DNA of 64,000 nt from the NCBI GenBank assembly GCA_032433595.1, contig JASWJB010000182.1, positions 1 to 64,000 on the forward strand, read 5' to 3'. Shown piece after piece: positions 1 through 13,128 of the stretch; position 1 is the first letter of the stretch; each line of letters begins with the position of its first letter. The notes beneath the pieces were generated by a model. It saw nothing but the letters and a program-made list of their open reading frames with translations. It was not told where the DNA came from and did not search any database. The position numbers were made by a program, and so were the translations under genes. Source of the DNA: Conoideocrella luteorostrata. Its lineage: Eukaryota > Ascomycota > Sordariomycetes > Hypocreales > Clavicipitaceae.

Positions 1-777
1 CACACATACACATACACATATATCATCAAACGCTCAAGGCAAATAAAACCTCGCTTTGTTCAAAGTGTCCTTCTGCGCATGATTTTGTAACATCCCATCT
101 ATGCCATGCCATGCCGCTTGAAGTCGTACTGCCGTACTGACTGAATCCATCCTGGCGGGGAGACAAACATTTAGAAACATCAGTCAATGCTGCCTCTGTA
201 AACACCGCCATGCCGTATATGGAAAACAAAAAGAAATTTTTCTGAATGCAAAACGCCTGACAACCAGTTTTTGTAACCGTACTGGACGCCACCATGCCTC
301 CGGATGACCCCGCCTCACCGTCAGCCTCGCTGCCTTTGATGCCACCTTGCGGTATTTTTCCCAACTCTCTTCTTGAAGCTGACCGGTAACCCCCGTGGTA
401 CCCGTCACCACTGACGCTTTCTGCATTGTACATTTGCTGTTACATCGACTATCGTCACCGCGATCTTTGTACATAATGTGGTTCCAACCTCCGGGGTAGG
501 CCACATTCTACATCCCCACCCAAGCTGAGGTTGTAAACCGCTATTTCAACTCCCGCATGGTACTTCCCCACCCTCTTTCTTTTTTTGTTTCTTCTCTTTC
601 TTCTCGCTGTTCCTTTGCCAGTTATTTGCATCTGTCCGGTTCTATTGTGGTCCCAAAACGCATTCAACAAGATAACCTCGTTTACTTTATCCAACCAGCA
701 TTTGCTCATCAACAGAGTTTATTTTGCAGACAGCTCGGCTTGCCTCAGAACCGGTATGACGGGCTTGTTGCAACCCT
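1..777. other. Gene-free stretch at window edge
   Basis: This is sequence downstream of the stop codon of the minus-strand poly(A) polymerase gene and must include its 3' UTR. Open frames here are short, overlap on both strands and show no recognisable domain. A pyrimidine-rich tract lies around 570-610. I see no gene, RNA gene or repeat. Confidence 0.5.
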
Positions 778-3700
778 TCAACCTCCTTTTCGATCAGATT
801 CATTCTTTGGCGGAAGTTCGACCTGTGAAGGGTGAGTAGAAGCAGCATTGTTGGCCTTCTTCTTTCCCTTTCCAGAAGCCTTTTGCCAACCACCATCGCC
901 CTCGCTCTTTGCGGCACGCACATGTCCGTTTTCTCGTTGTGCTGCAGACTTGGCCGCTGTGGTGGATGGTTTGTGAGCTGCTGACGACTTGTCTACTTCG
1001 GTCCGTGGCAGGGTCCGGTCTTGATTTGGCTGAGGCTCCTTCCGCGCGTCCATAGCAGTGGCTTTGGTTCCCTCAGCCTTCGTGGCTGGCTTACTTGGCA
1101 ACCAGGTCGGAGCCGCGGCTCCCTGCTTTCGAAGAGTGCTTGGGGGGGGTGTTCTAGTTTCGTACACCGGGGACAGGGTGTCAGCCCCTGAATGCTTGTT
1201 GCCTACGCGATTATCTCCAATGGCAAGATCCAATGGCGCAATGACCCCATTTTGCGGTTGTCGTGACATGAGGCGCTGCCTTGCTGACGGCGACAGCCGA
1301 GCAACGTTGCCGCTCTGTACCTCCTGTTGGTTCAGTTGGTTGCTCAAGTAGAATGAATTCATCATAGCAATACGTTCTCTGAACGACGCATCCTCCGACG
1401 GATGAGGCATAGTCAATGGAGCACCAGACCCATTTACTACAATCGGTGGTCGGTCAAGAGGTATCTGCGACGTATGCGATGGATGCGATGAAGGCGATGG
1501 CTGCAGCGGAGCATTAACAGATGGTGGCACGGGCCAGACGGGAGCTGCAGTAATATGCAAAGCGTTGTCCATGTTGGCTGCCAGCCAGTCATCGGATGCT
1601 AGAGGGTCGATTCTGCCGCCGGATTGTCTTTGGCTGGGAGACGACACCGCCGTTTTCAATCCGGAGCCATTGACCACTAGCGGCCTTGTCGACGCTTTGC
1701 CACCTTGACTGCCAGGGAACGGTGCAGATGCCAAGGGTGCAGAAGCCGTACCGCCGACAGAAAACGCACGAGCATGTCCCAGGGGGGATGGGGACGGTGA
1801 CCGAGAAGCTCTTCGCATCCTCCTATCCAAAAGCGTTTGTGGTAGCTGATCTGTGGAGAGCCGACGTCGCTCTGGGCTAGAGGATTGAGCGGCAAGGTCA
1901 CCAAAGGCAATACCATTTGGCAGAAGTTGCTGGGGTTGCGGTGGCTGTCTAGTTGGGCTTATGTTTCTTAGCTGAAAAAAGCTGGCTGCCCTGGCGTCCA
2001 GTGACTCGGGTGAGTCGGAAACAGCCTTTGGTGTCTCGTCAAAATCAGCATCGTCTGATATGAAACTCGGGATAGGCACGCCGTTGATGATTTTGGATGA
2101 TGCCACAGTTGCGCCGGTTGGCGTCTGACTGCCTTGAGCGGAGTAGCCAGCCCCAGGATTTGCAGACGGTGACCGCTGTGCCGGTTGAGACTGTGAACGA
2201 AGTGAGCTGCTAGACACCGATGTGCCTCCTTCCGTCGAACCCGTGGATCTCTGAAACGGTCTTCGAAAATCTTGCCCAGTGCTTGTAGACGGTGTCGCAG
2301 GAGTCGATGGATATGTACCGTAACTCGTCTGTGGGAAGAACGTGTGGCCCAAATTCATTCCATACAATGCGTACAAGTCAGGACGCAATGTGGCACTAGT
2401 AGGCACATTGTCGAACGAGTTCGTTCTCGAGCGATCAGAGGATTGCTGGCCACCGGAGGCAGAACTAGCAGACAGTCTTTGCGGCTGCCCCATGGCTTGG
2501 TGTTGCAACAAAGCTGGCGATTGAGCGTACAGCTGGAATTGTCGCATGCTCTCATGGTGGTAGGCCATCTGTGTCATCAGGTCCTGCTGTGCGTACTGAA
2601 ATTGGTAGTGCTGATTTTGAAGCCATGATATGTCTTGTTGCATACCTAGCGGAGCCATGAACATATTTGCATCATATGTAGGCACACTGGACGAAGCTCT
2701 GCGATTTGACCCCCCATTTCGATGGAAGTTGTTGTTGTTGTTGTTGTGGTTGTGGCGCCCTCCTCTATGATTGCCTCGGCCACCACGACCAGAATGAGTC
2801 TGAGACGAGCTCCTAAGCAACACAGGACGAGGTTGGGGTGGTGGTCGCGTCCAAACACGTTCCTCCTCTTTAGGGAACACGTATTGTTCGCATGCCTCTT
2901 CCAGCTTCGCTTGGGACAACAAATCAAATGCCCGACGGAGTTCCAGGTGAACTCCACGAAACGAATACTCGTCGACGGTGTTGCCGAGATTTCGAGAAAC
3001 ATTAAATGGCTCCTCAACACAGAGTTGGTTATTGATGGCATAATTCCATTTCTTATCCTGCTTGGTGACCAATTTGCCTTGTCGGACAGATAGCACATAC
3101 TTGTCGTAGTCAAACTCGTGGGCGAAAAAGCGAAAAAAATGGAACAATAGCTCTGCAACGGAAGACTTGTTCTTGTTTCCACAGCCTCTGATTTTTTTGA
3201 GATTGTCGGCAAAATCGCTTACAGTTCCGTCTGATTTGGGCATCTTATATGGCAGCTGGTGCAGAGCGGGGAGCACGGGGGGATTCCGGAGTTGGAGAAA
3301 TGCAATGATAAGGCAGATCCAGGTGTACGAACTTAGTGTGCTGCCAAAGGCTAAAATATGACACAGGCGGCCGTCAGTAAATCAATTCGCGGGCCTGGCT
3401 AAATTCAAGGTTCAGACGTCTTCATCTTACCGGCGTCGTTCACAATCCTCCTCCTTGTCCAGTACTTGATAATCATGGCCAGCTGACGAACTCGTGGGTC
3501 AGCTTCCACGTATATGCGAACCATTCGAGTATTTTCGAGAGCGAGAGTATTATTGACATTCATGTCGCAAGCCAAGCCAAGCTCGGGATCCCAAATCTTG
3601 ACGATTGGTACCTTGGCTGCCGAAATACAAACAACCTTTTCCATTCCGCCTAAAACGATTGTATTAGCACCCAAGACAGCTTGCAAAGGTCTGGCAGCGA

Positions 3701-4907
3701 GGGTGTCACGTTGACGTACGTCGTGCCAAAAGATCGGCAATGATGCAGACCCCCTCCAGTTCACGCCACGATGTAGTAATGCAAATGTCCACTATGAAGA
3801 GTAATGGTTAATTGGAATAAGCACACGCGATGGCAAAAATGTTCGATCAAGCTTACGGTCAGAATCATCAGAACAAAGCAAGTTCCCCGAGGACCCGAAT
3901 AAATTCACCCGAATATCGTGTCCTGGCCACTCATCATTAAATAACGTCTCCAGCTTCTGTACCAGCTTTTTCCGCTTCTCCTCCACCTCTGGGGTTGGTA
4001 ATAACCGGTCGAAAATCTCACGCATGTCTGTAGCTAATTTTTTGTCTTCATCCTCAGATAATTTCTGCTTGACAATTCGCAGGTCCAGCTTTTCAAGTCG
4101 GTCATTCCCCACAGAGTACGGTATTCTGCGTCTCGAGTTGATCTGAGCCGTCTCATACTTGCATCCACCCAATCGCGGCGGCAAAGGCCGAAGGGACGGC
4201 AGGGTGCTATTTGTTTCCGAGTACGCCGACCGCGGCGAGTGGTTATTTGCAGCATTGGGGGATGGTTCCCTAGACTCAAACGAAAATTGCCGAGCATGTT
4301 GATGAGGCGTGGAGGGCACGGAACTCGAATGTGTTTGTCCTCCATGTGACAAGGATGCGGCGGCATTCGATCGCTGGGTAACGTTCCTCGACGTCTCAGC
4401 AGATTGCTTTGGAGGCATCTTGGATGGTGTATCTTTCGGTGTTATAACCAATCGGTTGTTTTTGCCGGAATTGTGATGTGAGCGACTCCCATTGCCCCCC
4501 GATGCGGCTCCTTGATTAGCCGAGCCGTCTTTCAGGGACACTCTGCTGGATGATCTTGATCTGGGTCCGGCCTGTACGTGCGGAGAAGACACGACGGGAG
4601 GCAGTGGCGGAGTCTGCAGTCCACCTCCGCGCGCAGGCGAAATCAGCTTGTTGTAGTGAAGAAGCTGTGCTTGGTAGATATTCTGCTGGGGAAACAGAAA
4701 GGGGAGGAAGTCGAGGTGGGATGCAAAAGTTGTCGTGGCCCCGGCAGGGGCGGGGTGAGCAGTCGCGTCCGGGGGGCTTTCCGACGATTGTGAGTGCGCA
4801 GGACCGTTGGTCGATTCTAAGGAAGCCGAAGTGGAAGAGGAAGTCGCCGTCCAAGGGCTGGGGGGATAAGAATGCTGAGGTTTTGAGGTCGCAGACCTGG
4901 CGGACAT
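778..4907 (-). CDS. Cid13-family non-canonical poly(A) RNA polymerase
   Basis: Four exons on the minus strand: 4907-3857, 3791-3720, 3649-3431 and 3350-778. They are joined by three phase-1 GT-AG introns of 65, 70 and 80 bp and give about 1,304 aa. Residues 1-280 are low-complexity Ser/Pro-rich. The nucleotidyltransferase core starts near 330 with FGSSGNLLCSDDSD. The metal-binding pair is D350/D352 (DSDLDI, codon 351 split by intron 1) and the third carboxylate is D403 in ACDMNVNN. The PAP/25A-associated region carries the nucleotide-recognition motif RNLGNT near 567-572. A long disordered tail follows, with an Asn run (HNHNNNNNN) encoded by a GTT repeat on the plus strand near 2730. The family adds A or U tails to RNA, in the cytoplasm for fission-yeast Cid13. 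The very long tail suggests an RNP scaffold, which is inference. The family call is firm; the substrate is unknown. Confidence 0.93.
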
Positions 4908-6178
4908 GAAGCTAGCGAGCCTCGGACGGTTTCAAGGCACGAGGGGATAAACGGTAAGAAGCTGGCGGCGGCACGTGTCGTTATGACTGATGATGAGTCG
5001 ACCTATACGGACCCAGCTACAGCAATGAGCAAGTCTGGTGGCGAAGAAGAAGAAAATTGGCCAGAATTCGGCTCTAAACAGCACGATTTCGCCGCTCGTT
5101 GTGTGTCTTTGTATTGAGCCAGTGGAAATTCGCGTACCCGTGCATCCAGGCGGGTTCAGGGTCACTTGCAGGCTTCGACGATTGGCGGTGCCCAGAGAGG
5201 CCGTGGAAAAGCACCGAGGTCTTCCTGGGAGGCCGGTTGGCGGTATTGTCTCGGAACCGAAATCGGTTTCGCCCGCCTCTTTGCCACTGTCTGGAGAGGT
5301 TGGTAGTGGAGAGATTACCAGGACAGACCAGTGCCGTTTGTTGTTCGTCGGATTCGAGTGTGGATAAAAGGGAGGACTCGGAAGTTTTCGTCTAGAGAAA
5401 TTCGGTGCGTGCTCGAGCAATCAACACAGAGCGGTGGAGGAATAGCGACAAGAGAGAGCGGGGAGCGGTTCGAAAAGGGTCAAAAAAGGGTATCGCAAAA
5501 AGGCCGAATGTGTCGGCAGGATAAAGAAAGGAAGAAGTTCAAGTTATTGGAAGGGGAAAAAATGCGGACAATCGTAAAAAAACGGGCGAGAACTCCTCGT
5601 ATCTGTGGCGAGAAGGTCGCAGTGAAAGGATACCGAAGAAGAATGGCCTAAACGAAGGCAAATGGCCGGCGGACGAACGTAAAAAGGGGTCTCTAGTTAG
5701 AGTGCGGGACAGATGCCCGGGTACCTGCGCTGCAGAAGGGCTCAAGCGTCACCGGTAATACGAGGAAACGTCAAAACAATTCGAGAGGAAAGGTCGGTAG
5801 CGACGCGGCGACGAAAAGCAAAAGGAGCACCGTTTATAGACGTCCGAGGATATGGCTGGTGCGGGATATGTCGAGACGACGTCTGCAGTCTGTGGGGGGA
5901 GAGTCGAAAGTGCCGTGGTCCAGTTCGTAATGAACATGAGAGTCTGCATGTTGGGATGGGGGATCGTGGGCAGGCTGCTGGCTTCGGTCAGCAGCCAAGC
6001 ACGAGGCTCGCGCAGTGGGCTAGGCTCACTTGGCCCAACTGTGGCGCGGGGCGTTCGACTTGCTCTGTACGCCGTACTATGACTATGACTTGGGTCGGTG
6101 GTGCAGGCCCCGGCCAGGCTGGGCACAATCAAGTGGATTCGCCCAATCAATTAATCAATAATCCGTCCATCAAATAAC
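4908..6178 (-). promoter_or_regulatory. Promoter and probable long 5' leader of poly(A) polymerase gene
   Basis: No gene is recognisable here. From about 5,400 to 5,830 the plus strand is strongly purine-rich (AGAG, AAAGG, GAAGAAG runs), so the minus strand, which is sense for the polymerase gene, is a CT-rich tract. Pyrimidine-rich leaders and promoters are common upstream of highly expressed filamentous-fungal genes. Where promoter ends and transcribed leader begins cannot be read from the sequence. Confidence 0.45.
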
Positions 6179-7371
6179 TACTCCGTACGGCGTTCTTAGC
6201 AGCCAACTGCCTGGTCAGTGTCAAATGTCAAGATGCCTGGCCGGGCCAGACGGCCCAGCTCAGTGAGGTAGGTGCTAGTTTAGTTGGGAGGACATGGAGG
6301 AGTGCATGGCGCCAGACATATGCCGGGGTTTGGTGGCGCTACCTCGACCATCTCGGCTTGAATGGATGAATAGAGCAGAAAATGGGCGAGATACTGGGCG
6401 GTGATTGGGGCGACCATTCAGCATGCAGCATGCGTCAAGCCGTCATCCCTAGGCCACCGTGCCGGTCACTTTAGGGCAGGCACCATGGAGCGAGCCCTGA
6501 GCACACACATTCATCAGTGGCCAGCCCCGTTACTGACGATACCGAGACTACGAGTGCTGGGCCATTTCGAATACAGCATCCAGATAACTAGATAGATACC
6601 AGTGGCAACACTAGGTGTGTGCAACCCTTGACGTACCAAACTGACGGTAGGACGCAATGGGCTGTGCTGTGCTATTCCGCCTTTTCCGCCTTCCTCCATT
6701 CCAATTTATACCGTCAGTGTTAATTTGGACACTTGAAGCACGTACATACAGCCTTGGACAGCCTCCGGATGTTACTCTCACAAGGCTCAGCTTCGTCCCA
6801 CGAGTTTGAGGTTCTCCAACAGCTTCCGCGTTCGGCTCGCCCAGCGTCGCCTCGCCGTGTGTCTGCGCTTCGGCATCCGGGTTGCGTTGGCCCCCCCATG
6901 GTTCTGACCAACAACCGATGCGAGGAACTGCTGTTGCGCCGGCCTGTTCACTACTCGGTGCCAACAACTGGGTGTTGGTAAGACGGCGCCGACGGAGCCC
7001 CCGGGCGGAATATAGGACTATAATATGACTCTATTTGGCGACTTAACGCATAATCCTACGGCCGAACATTCGAATCGGTTGTGGGGGTGAGGCAATGCAA
7101 GGCGATTGAACATGTCGATACTTTATGTACCTAGGTGGTTATCCTCCTCCTCCCGTACGAGGATCCCCGCCGCCTGCTGTGCACTTACGTAGAATATAAG
7201 TTCAGTTGCTCGGGCATTTACGCCTTTCTCCGGAGCTGCAGGAGCAACCGTGGAACGAAAGACATGCAATGCCTCGTCTCGGCCGTGGAGTCACTGGTTC
7301 GTTTGGAAGCTATATGCGGAAGGTGGCTCACGCTCATTCCAAGACGCAGAAACCCCAGGTAATGGGTATTG

Positions 7372-9572
7372 TACGGAGTAACTAGCTACTCCTCCCATAA
7401 TCCCCAGATAGGCTATCGTTTCGAACAGAGACAGCACCAGAGTCGTCCTGCGTAAGATCTCAGTATAACGTCTAGGAGCCCACTGAAACCTCAAGGCGGA
7501 TCGGATCATCGGCCAGTCGAGGTGTCATCGTGTTACCAGAGGCGAGCCCCGGGGGCCGCCAAGCTGCTGGCTGCCTCGGTAGGGCTAACGCCTGAGGAAA
7601 TCTTCAACCTCGAAAACTAAACTTTCAGCAGGGACGCAGGGGGCACATCCGCCCTCCGTCCAGTCTCAGGTGTATTGATGAATTGCGGAGTACGCACTAC
7701 AGGTGCGAGCAGCAGCACGGTCGGGAAGGTTGCCACTGTTCCCGAATTTACCATTCCCAGCCCGCTTCTTCACAGTGAAACAAGGTTCATTTCCAGTCGA
7801 ATGAGGGGGGAGACCAGATGTCAACTACGCCGAAGTTTCTCAGGGGATCGGACTCGAACCGGGGCGGTGAAACTCTAATCTTGGAAAGCAGAGGGAAATG
7901 GCAACCTCAACTATGGAGTAGTTACTCCGTACTACCCTTCGCATTTCCGATTGAGCTTCTCTGTAGTGACTCCGTGCTCCTACGCAGCATAACTAGTCCG
8001 TAGATGTGCAATTGATCGAGATGTGCGGAGTGCGGAGTATTACGACACTAGGTTATGGTATGGCCTGCCGTGCAATACTTTGAGTGCCAAGTGTCACACT
8101 CCGGGAAGGGCTTCGGGTCAGAATGAACGACCTTGTTGGACAGGCCACTAACTACTCCGTACTCCGTAGTTAGTTACGGAATACAGCGCAATCACAAGCC
8201 TGTCTCTCTACTCGGTACTGGCTGCCCTCCAGATTATTGTTCAGGTGACTTCCGTCCCGCGGCGCCTTCATCTCCACTCCGACGGACCCAAGCGATCGCA
8301 TTCTCAAAGTGGGGGGGTCCACGACCAGCCAAGCTAGACAAGGCAATATGATGGCACTATTGGATAGTTACGGAGTTATATCTGATCAAAAATGGAAGTG
8401 TTGACTGAATCATCAGATGGACACGAAACATCCGTCCACAATGCCCCCAAAGGCCAGCAATATTTAACCCAAGAATTAGCCACCCCCATTAGTACATGAA
8501 GTGCTCTCTGAGCTCTGCCAGCCGTACCCTCTGCCCAAGCCAACGCACGGCGTAATCATAAGGTCCATCTTATAAATCATCCTGCGCTGTCTGCTTCTCA
8601 GCTTCGCTGTCAGCAATACGATTTCCAAGTCCACTTTCATCCGGCTGTGACGTCGACAGCCTAAGATTCTGTTGGTCGGTTGGATATCGCTTCTCGGCGA
8701 CATGTAAGCACTCGCCTCAGACTCCTTCATCGTGCAATACCCGGACGCGTTTCGTTCAGCGCGAAAAGAGCATTACGGTACGTCAAAAAAAAAAATTAAA
8801 ATAATGATAATAATAATAAGATGGATCATGTGTACTCCGTATTGTACCAAGTATAACATTTTCGTCTCATTTCCCTTAAATCACTTCTTTTATTTTTCTT
8901 TGCTGGTATCAATGGGTAATTCTACTCCGCGCTAGCCTGGGAACAAAATTTGATCGAGAACCACGTCAACCCGATTTGACTGGCCGACTGGCTAATTGGG
9001 TGATGGACTGTAACTAACTTACTGCGGGTGTACTCCGTAACTAACCAGTCCACCGAATTGGACATTAAAATAACTACTCCGTACTACCACCGTGCCTGTA
9101 TTAGTCACTGCAGCGAGAGGAGGCAGGCTTATACGCCGTAATAGCGCCGGCTGAGTCTAACTTGCAGGACAGACGAATTGACCGAATGGAGAACAGTAAG
9201 AACGCATCCAAACAATTTTGGACTTCACACACACAACTCCCCTCGTATTCCACGTGTCATGTACGGAGTATAGATTCATTTAACCTTCACGGCCACGACA
9301 CCACACCGATAGTTACTACTACGCCCGACCGGTCCGCGCCCCGAGATGCAGCTTGCAGCGGGCCGCAGAAGCACAGCCAGATAAGTGCCCGTGTACTCCG
9401 TATTGCAAGACACATATGGATTACATACGCAACTACTCCGTACAGATTGTGGCAATAACTTTTTGTATGGCTGCTGGTGCCAGACCCTAAGTTGCACCGA
9501 TGATGGTGGCGTTGACGGCACCCGAAGGCTTGCAAAAACTTATTACCTCCCCAATACTCCGTATACTCCGTA
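7372..9572. repeat. Cluster of dispersed short repeat TACTCCGTA/TACGGAGTA
   Basis: Twelve exact copies of the 9-mer lie within 2.2 kb, in both orientations. Two pairs are adjacent: 8153/8160 overlap by two bases and 9555/9564 abut. Flanks recur as AACTACTCCGTAC or GTGTACTCCGTAT. A given 9-mer on either strand is expected about once per 131 kb of random sequence, so this is a strong enrichment. Copies elsewhere sit at 16228, 16763, 18880, 31371, 45769, 46280, 46634, 46690, 47289, 47991 and 53598, none inside an exon I assigned. The function is unknown: a transposon-end remnant or a protein-binding site are both possible. Confidence 0.8.
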
Positions 9573-10011
9573 CTTCTCCCGCGTCTTGGTTGCAGGCAAA
9601 AATACGTCATCGGCCCGCCTCTTTCGTCGCTTGTAGGACAAAAATGCAACACTGGATCTGCCACGGCGGCCTCAGCCAGACATGCCCCTTTGCCATCTAT
9701 GCAACCAACCGAGTCCTGCAATATCGATCGATCTCTCTGCTTGCTCCGTAACTTTGCAGCACACAGCGTGGTGCTGAATGAACTACGTAACAGGCATTCC
9801 ACTCGACAATCGCGGAAACAAATGATGCACCTATCTGACAAATCGCCAGCTTATTGACATGCGCTCCAAGTTCAGAGCAACCGCATCGCACAGAACAAAA
9901 TACAACTGCATTCTCCTAAACCACGTGCAGTCAATCGTCATCACGTAGCAAGGCGGCGTCGCGACACTTTCGTTACTTTTCCAATATCAATTGTCGACTC
10001 CACAACCTGTT

Positions 10012-10026
10012 CCCCCCCCCCCCCCC
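10012..10026. repeat. Homopolymer run of 15 C
   Basis: An uninterrupted run of 15 cytosines is followed by GCGG. It lies in gene-free DNA about 830 bp upstream of the AhpC/TSA-like gene. Runs of this length are mutation-prone and their length in an assembly is often unreliable. Confidence 0.9.
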
Positions 10027-10857
10027 GCGGTTTTCTTCGTTCTCTCGTAAAATGCCAGCTGCTCTATCAAGATGGCCAGAACCAGACAGAGCATAACCGC
10101 TGCATTCCATCACACATCGTTTCCAGAACCTCGGCCGCGATCACGCTTGTGCGCCGGAGCAGTTTCAAGTGTGGCCTCTTCAACCGACGGCAATCTCCAA
10201 ACCGTGCCGCTGGAACAGCTCTTCAAAAGCCCACCTCGCGCGCATCTTCCCAGTAACTCTATGTGATCTCAGGCTCACATCGCAGACAGCTTCAATGTAA
10301 AACGATGTCCTTCTAGTACTGCGTACAGAGCACAGATGGCCAGCCATGACCTTGGGCAACAGACGCCACGCCGCTATGCCCAAACTCAATTCCGTCCATC
10401 AGTTCGTGACACGGCGCCTGCCCCACCTGTACCTGACGGGGTTGCTAGAGCCAGAATCAGGGGTCCTCTCCCATCCAGACAAGTCGACGGAGGAATTAGT
10501 TGGGCTGCGGCACGCACAAATCCACACGCACAGGGGGCCGGCAGCAGCACGACATGGATGAACAAACCAAACTACTCCATGGCTTCTATCCAACCACCAC
10601 CCACTCCATGCATCCTGTCCATGCTGCACCGCAAGCCCGCGACGGCCAATGTATCAGGACAATGTGGCCTCAAAAAACATCACCGATTGACCTCTCACTC
10701 CCGTTCTTGACGTCTTGTCACATCTCTTGCATCTGCTCCCACACTCCATCGCTTCATTCCGTCATCATCTCGTAGCTATTTCCACCTTTAATCTCCTCCT
10801 CTCACATCCCCTGTCCCTACTCCGCGCTCCGAACACCAGACTACTGTCAAGCAGACA

Positions 10858-11759
10858 ATGTTCTCCAGCCTCGCCACCAAAATCGCCCTCAAAAAGGTCG
10901 GCCTCCCCAGCAACGCCCTCGACTTCTCGTCTAGCAGCGAACCCAATAAACTGCGCAAAAATCCTCCCTCCCACGATGACGATACGCGCGGAAGTTGGCT
11001 CTCGTATAAATCACTGCCTCTAACCGTCCACCCATGGTTCTCGCCAGCCCCTCCGCCCGTCGCGCTCGGCAGAGTCCCCCGCATAGGAGAAGTCGCTCCG
11101 TTAGACAGAGACAGAAGACTACAAATCGGCGGTGGGAGGAGGGTTCTTGTTGTTTTTCTGCGCTGCGTAGGCTGTGCTTGTATATCTCCCCGTCTCCCCT
11201 CTCCTCGCATTCCGCAGCTCTCTTCTCACGCGGCCGCCATATCCAACCCGCTAACATTTTACAAGTTGCCCAAAAAACCTTCCTCTCTCTTCGAGCTCTC
11301 GCAAACCGCTACCGCGGTCAAATCACCTTCATCGCCGTATCACACTCTTCCGAACAAGCCACGCGCAAATGGATCGACCTCCTTGGCGGCGCGTGGAATG
11401 TTGAAGTCATTATAGACGAAGACAGAGCCGTATATGCTGCTTGGGGGCTGGGCACTGCCAATATGTGGCACCTTTTTAATCCAACGACCCAGATGCAGGG
11501 TTGGAAAGAAAAAGGCTGGTTAGGCGAAAAGGTTGCCGAGTCTATTCAGCGACGGGCAGCGGTGCAATCGAACGTGGCCAACAAAACCAAGTCTCCGTAT
11601 GAGGATGAGGAAGTTGCCTCGACAGTGTTGGGCAACAAGTGGCAGGAGTCGGGGGCTTTTGCCGTTGATGGAAGGGGAACAGTCATATGGGGAGGGAAAG
11701 CTCTGAGGGCAGACGACGTGATGGATTTAGAAGAGGGCGCAAAGCTTCTTGGATTATAG
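10858..11759 (+). CDS. AhpC/TSA-like thioredoxin-fold (peroxiredoxin-like) protein
   Basis: Two exons, 10858-11179 and 11266-11759, are joined by an 86-bp phase-1 intron (GTATAT donor, CGCTAAC branch-like site, ACAAG acceptor) and give about 271 aa. Splicing fuses RVLVVFLRCVGCAC to FAQKTFLSLRALANRY. This is the start of the thioredoxin fold, a beta strand followed by an active-site-like Cys pair (CVGC) and a helix, as in the fungal AhpC/TSA_2 group of peroxiredoxin-like proteins. Next come QITFIAVSHSSEQATRKW and VEVIIDEDRAVYAAWGLG, matching the family's second half, and a C-terminal GAFAVDGRGTVIWGG. There is no obvious secretion signal. The expected role is thiol-dependent peroxide or disulfide handling; activity is not proven by sequence. 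It is convergent with the gene ending at 13129. Confidence 0.85.
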
Positions 11760-13128
11760 AGCAGTGTCCCTGGTCGTATTCTTCGTCTGGTTTCCAGCAA
11801 AAGGGAGAGTAAGAAGATGAAGAGACGAAGAGACGAGGTAGAGGCATCTTGGCTGCGAAAGGCTGTGAAGGTTTGTTTTGGTGAGGAGCATAAAGACGTG
11901 TAGATCGCACCATGCCATGTGTTGGAGTCTGTGGCTTTGGTTTATGGCAACGAGTATTAAATGAAGCGATAGTATTTCCATGACGAATACAAAGTATTCA
12001 CGTTGAAAGTACCGTCATCATGCTGCCTGAGTTGACACAACGAAACAAATGATGGCCGTCACTCCTACTTTACTATTCACAGCAAGTCCACTATTATACT
12101 ACTATACTGGCAAATCAGAAAATCAAAAACACCCCAAGCCCTAGCCGTGACAAACCGGGGAAAGCCAGATGAATCTGGCATAACCCTAATGATAATCCCA
12201 TGCACATTCCTAAGCCGCCCCAGGAGCCAACAGGGGAAGTGAGAAGAAAAAGAGGGGAAAAACAGTAAACCATTGCAAAGCCGAAACCATTTTTGCATCC
12301 GTCAAAGAACAACGCCCTATCCTCCCGGTTTTTATTCCCTATCCCTTCCTTCATTTTCTTTTTTTCTTTTTTTTTCTGTCGCCCTCATAAAACGATCATT
12401 CGCTTCGCAGTGACCAATGCCAGTCTGTAAAACCCAAGCGTCTTATGCTGATATAGCTATGCCAATCGGTACTACCATCTTAAGGTTGTGCCACATTCAC
12501 ATGCCCAACATAGTCGTACCCCTTTTACCTCTTTAATCCCCATCTTGTAATTCCCAACTCCACATGTTCCATGTATCAGAATGACGCCACGCTGTAGGTA
12601 TTCAACCGAAAGCCAGACGGTTTCCTATTCCATAAGTCCCCACATGCAATATAATACCTCGACCAAGACAAGACGCCGTGACGACAAAGATGCAAATCTC
12701 TCCACCTTCCACCCGCTAGCAAAAAAAAAAAGCGCCCGAAAGCATTTACAACTATCGCAGAGGTGTTGTTTGCAATCCGCTTGCTGCGCAAAGTCCTTCC
12801 GTGGACCAAATCCAACACTTAGGCATGTAACAAGTCTGTTTTTGTACCTCTTATCACCCACTAATGTCGTAAACTGTCTGTTTCCTTGACAAACATATTA
12901 TAATCGAACCGTAGAAAAACACCAACCGAAAATCAAATCACGGAGCTCAGTTACTCCATGGCCAGATTTTATTTGACCGTCTTACCCATTCCAAACCGAC
13001 ACCGCCAATTGCCTTTGCGCCAGTAGTTGATGCAACAAATTCACAGGTCAATCAACCAACATCCTTCTTCGTTGTAGTAGGCAATCAATATGCCTTCACA
13101 CGCCACTCAATGCTCATGTCGTCAAAAC
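11760..13128. other. Spacer between convergent genes (3' UTRs)
   Basis: This 1.4-kb spacer lies between two stop codons, so it should hold both 3' UTRs. T-rich runs near 12356-12376 and an A run at 12720-12732 are the only notable features. No coding unit is recognisable on either strand. Confidence 0.5.

Larger units (their letters stand above)
6179..10857. other. Gene-free tract rich in the TACTCCGTA 9-mer
   Basis: No open frame over this 4.7 kb has a recognisable domain or a coherent exon structure. Thirteen exact copies of TACTCCGTA or its complement TACGGAGTA occur, at 6179, 7372, 7923, 8153, 8160, 8833, 9031, 9075, 9262, 9394, 9434, 9555 and 9564, plus near-matches such as GCTCCGTAA. 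A run of 15 C lies at 10012-10026. The last few hundred bases, CT-rich before the ATG at 10858, are probably the promoter and leader of the next gene. Confidence 0.55.

Noticed and set aside
7817..7905. Possible minus-strand tRNA or pol III element: GGTTCGAGTCC is an exact B-box.
   Set aside because: The T-stem pairs at only three of five positions, no acceptor stem partner or A-box is found upstream, and the anticodon stem does not close. At most it is a degenerate remnant.
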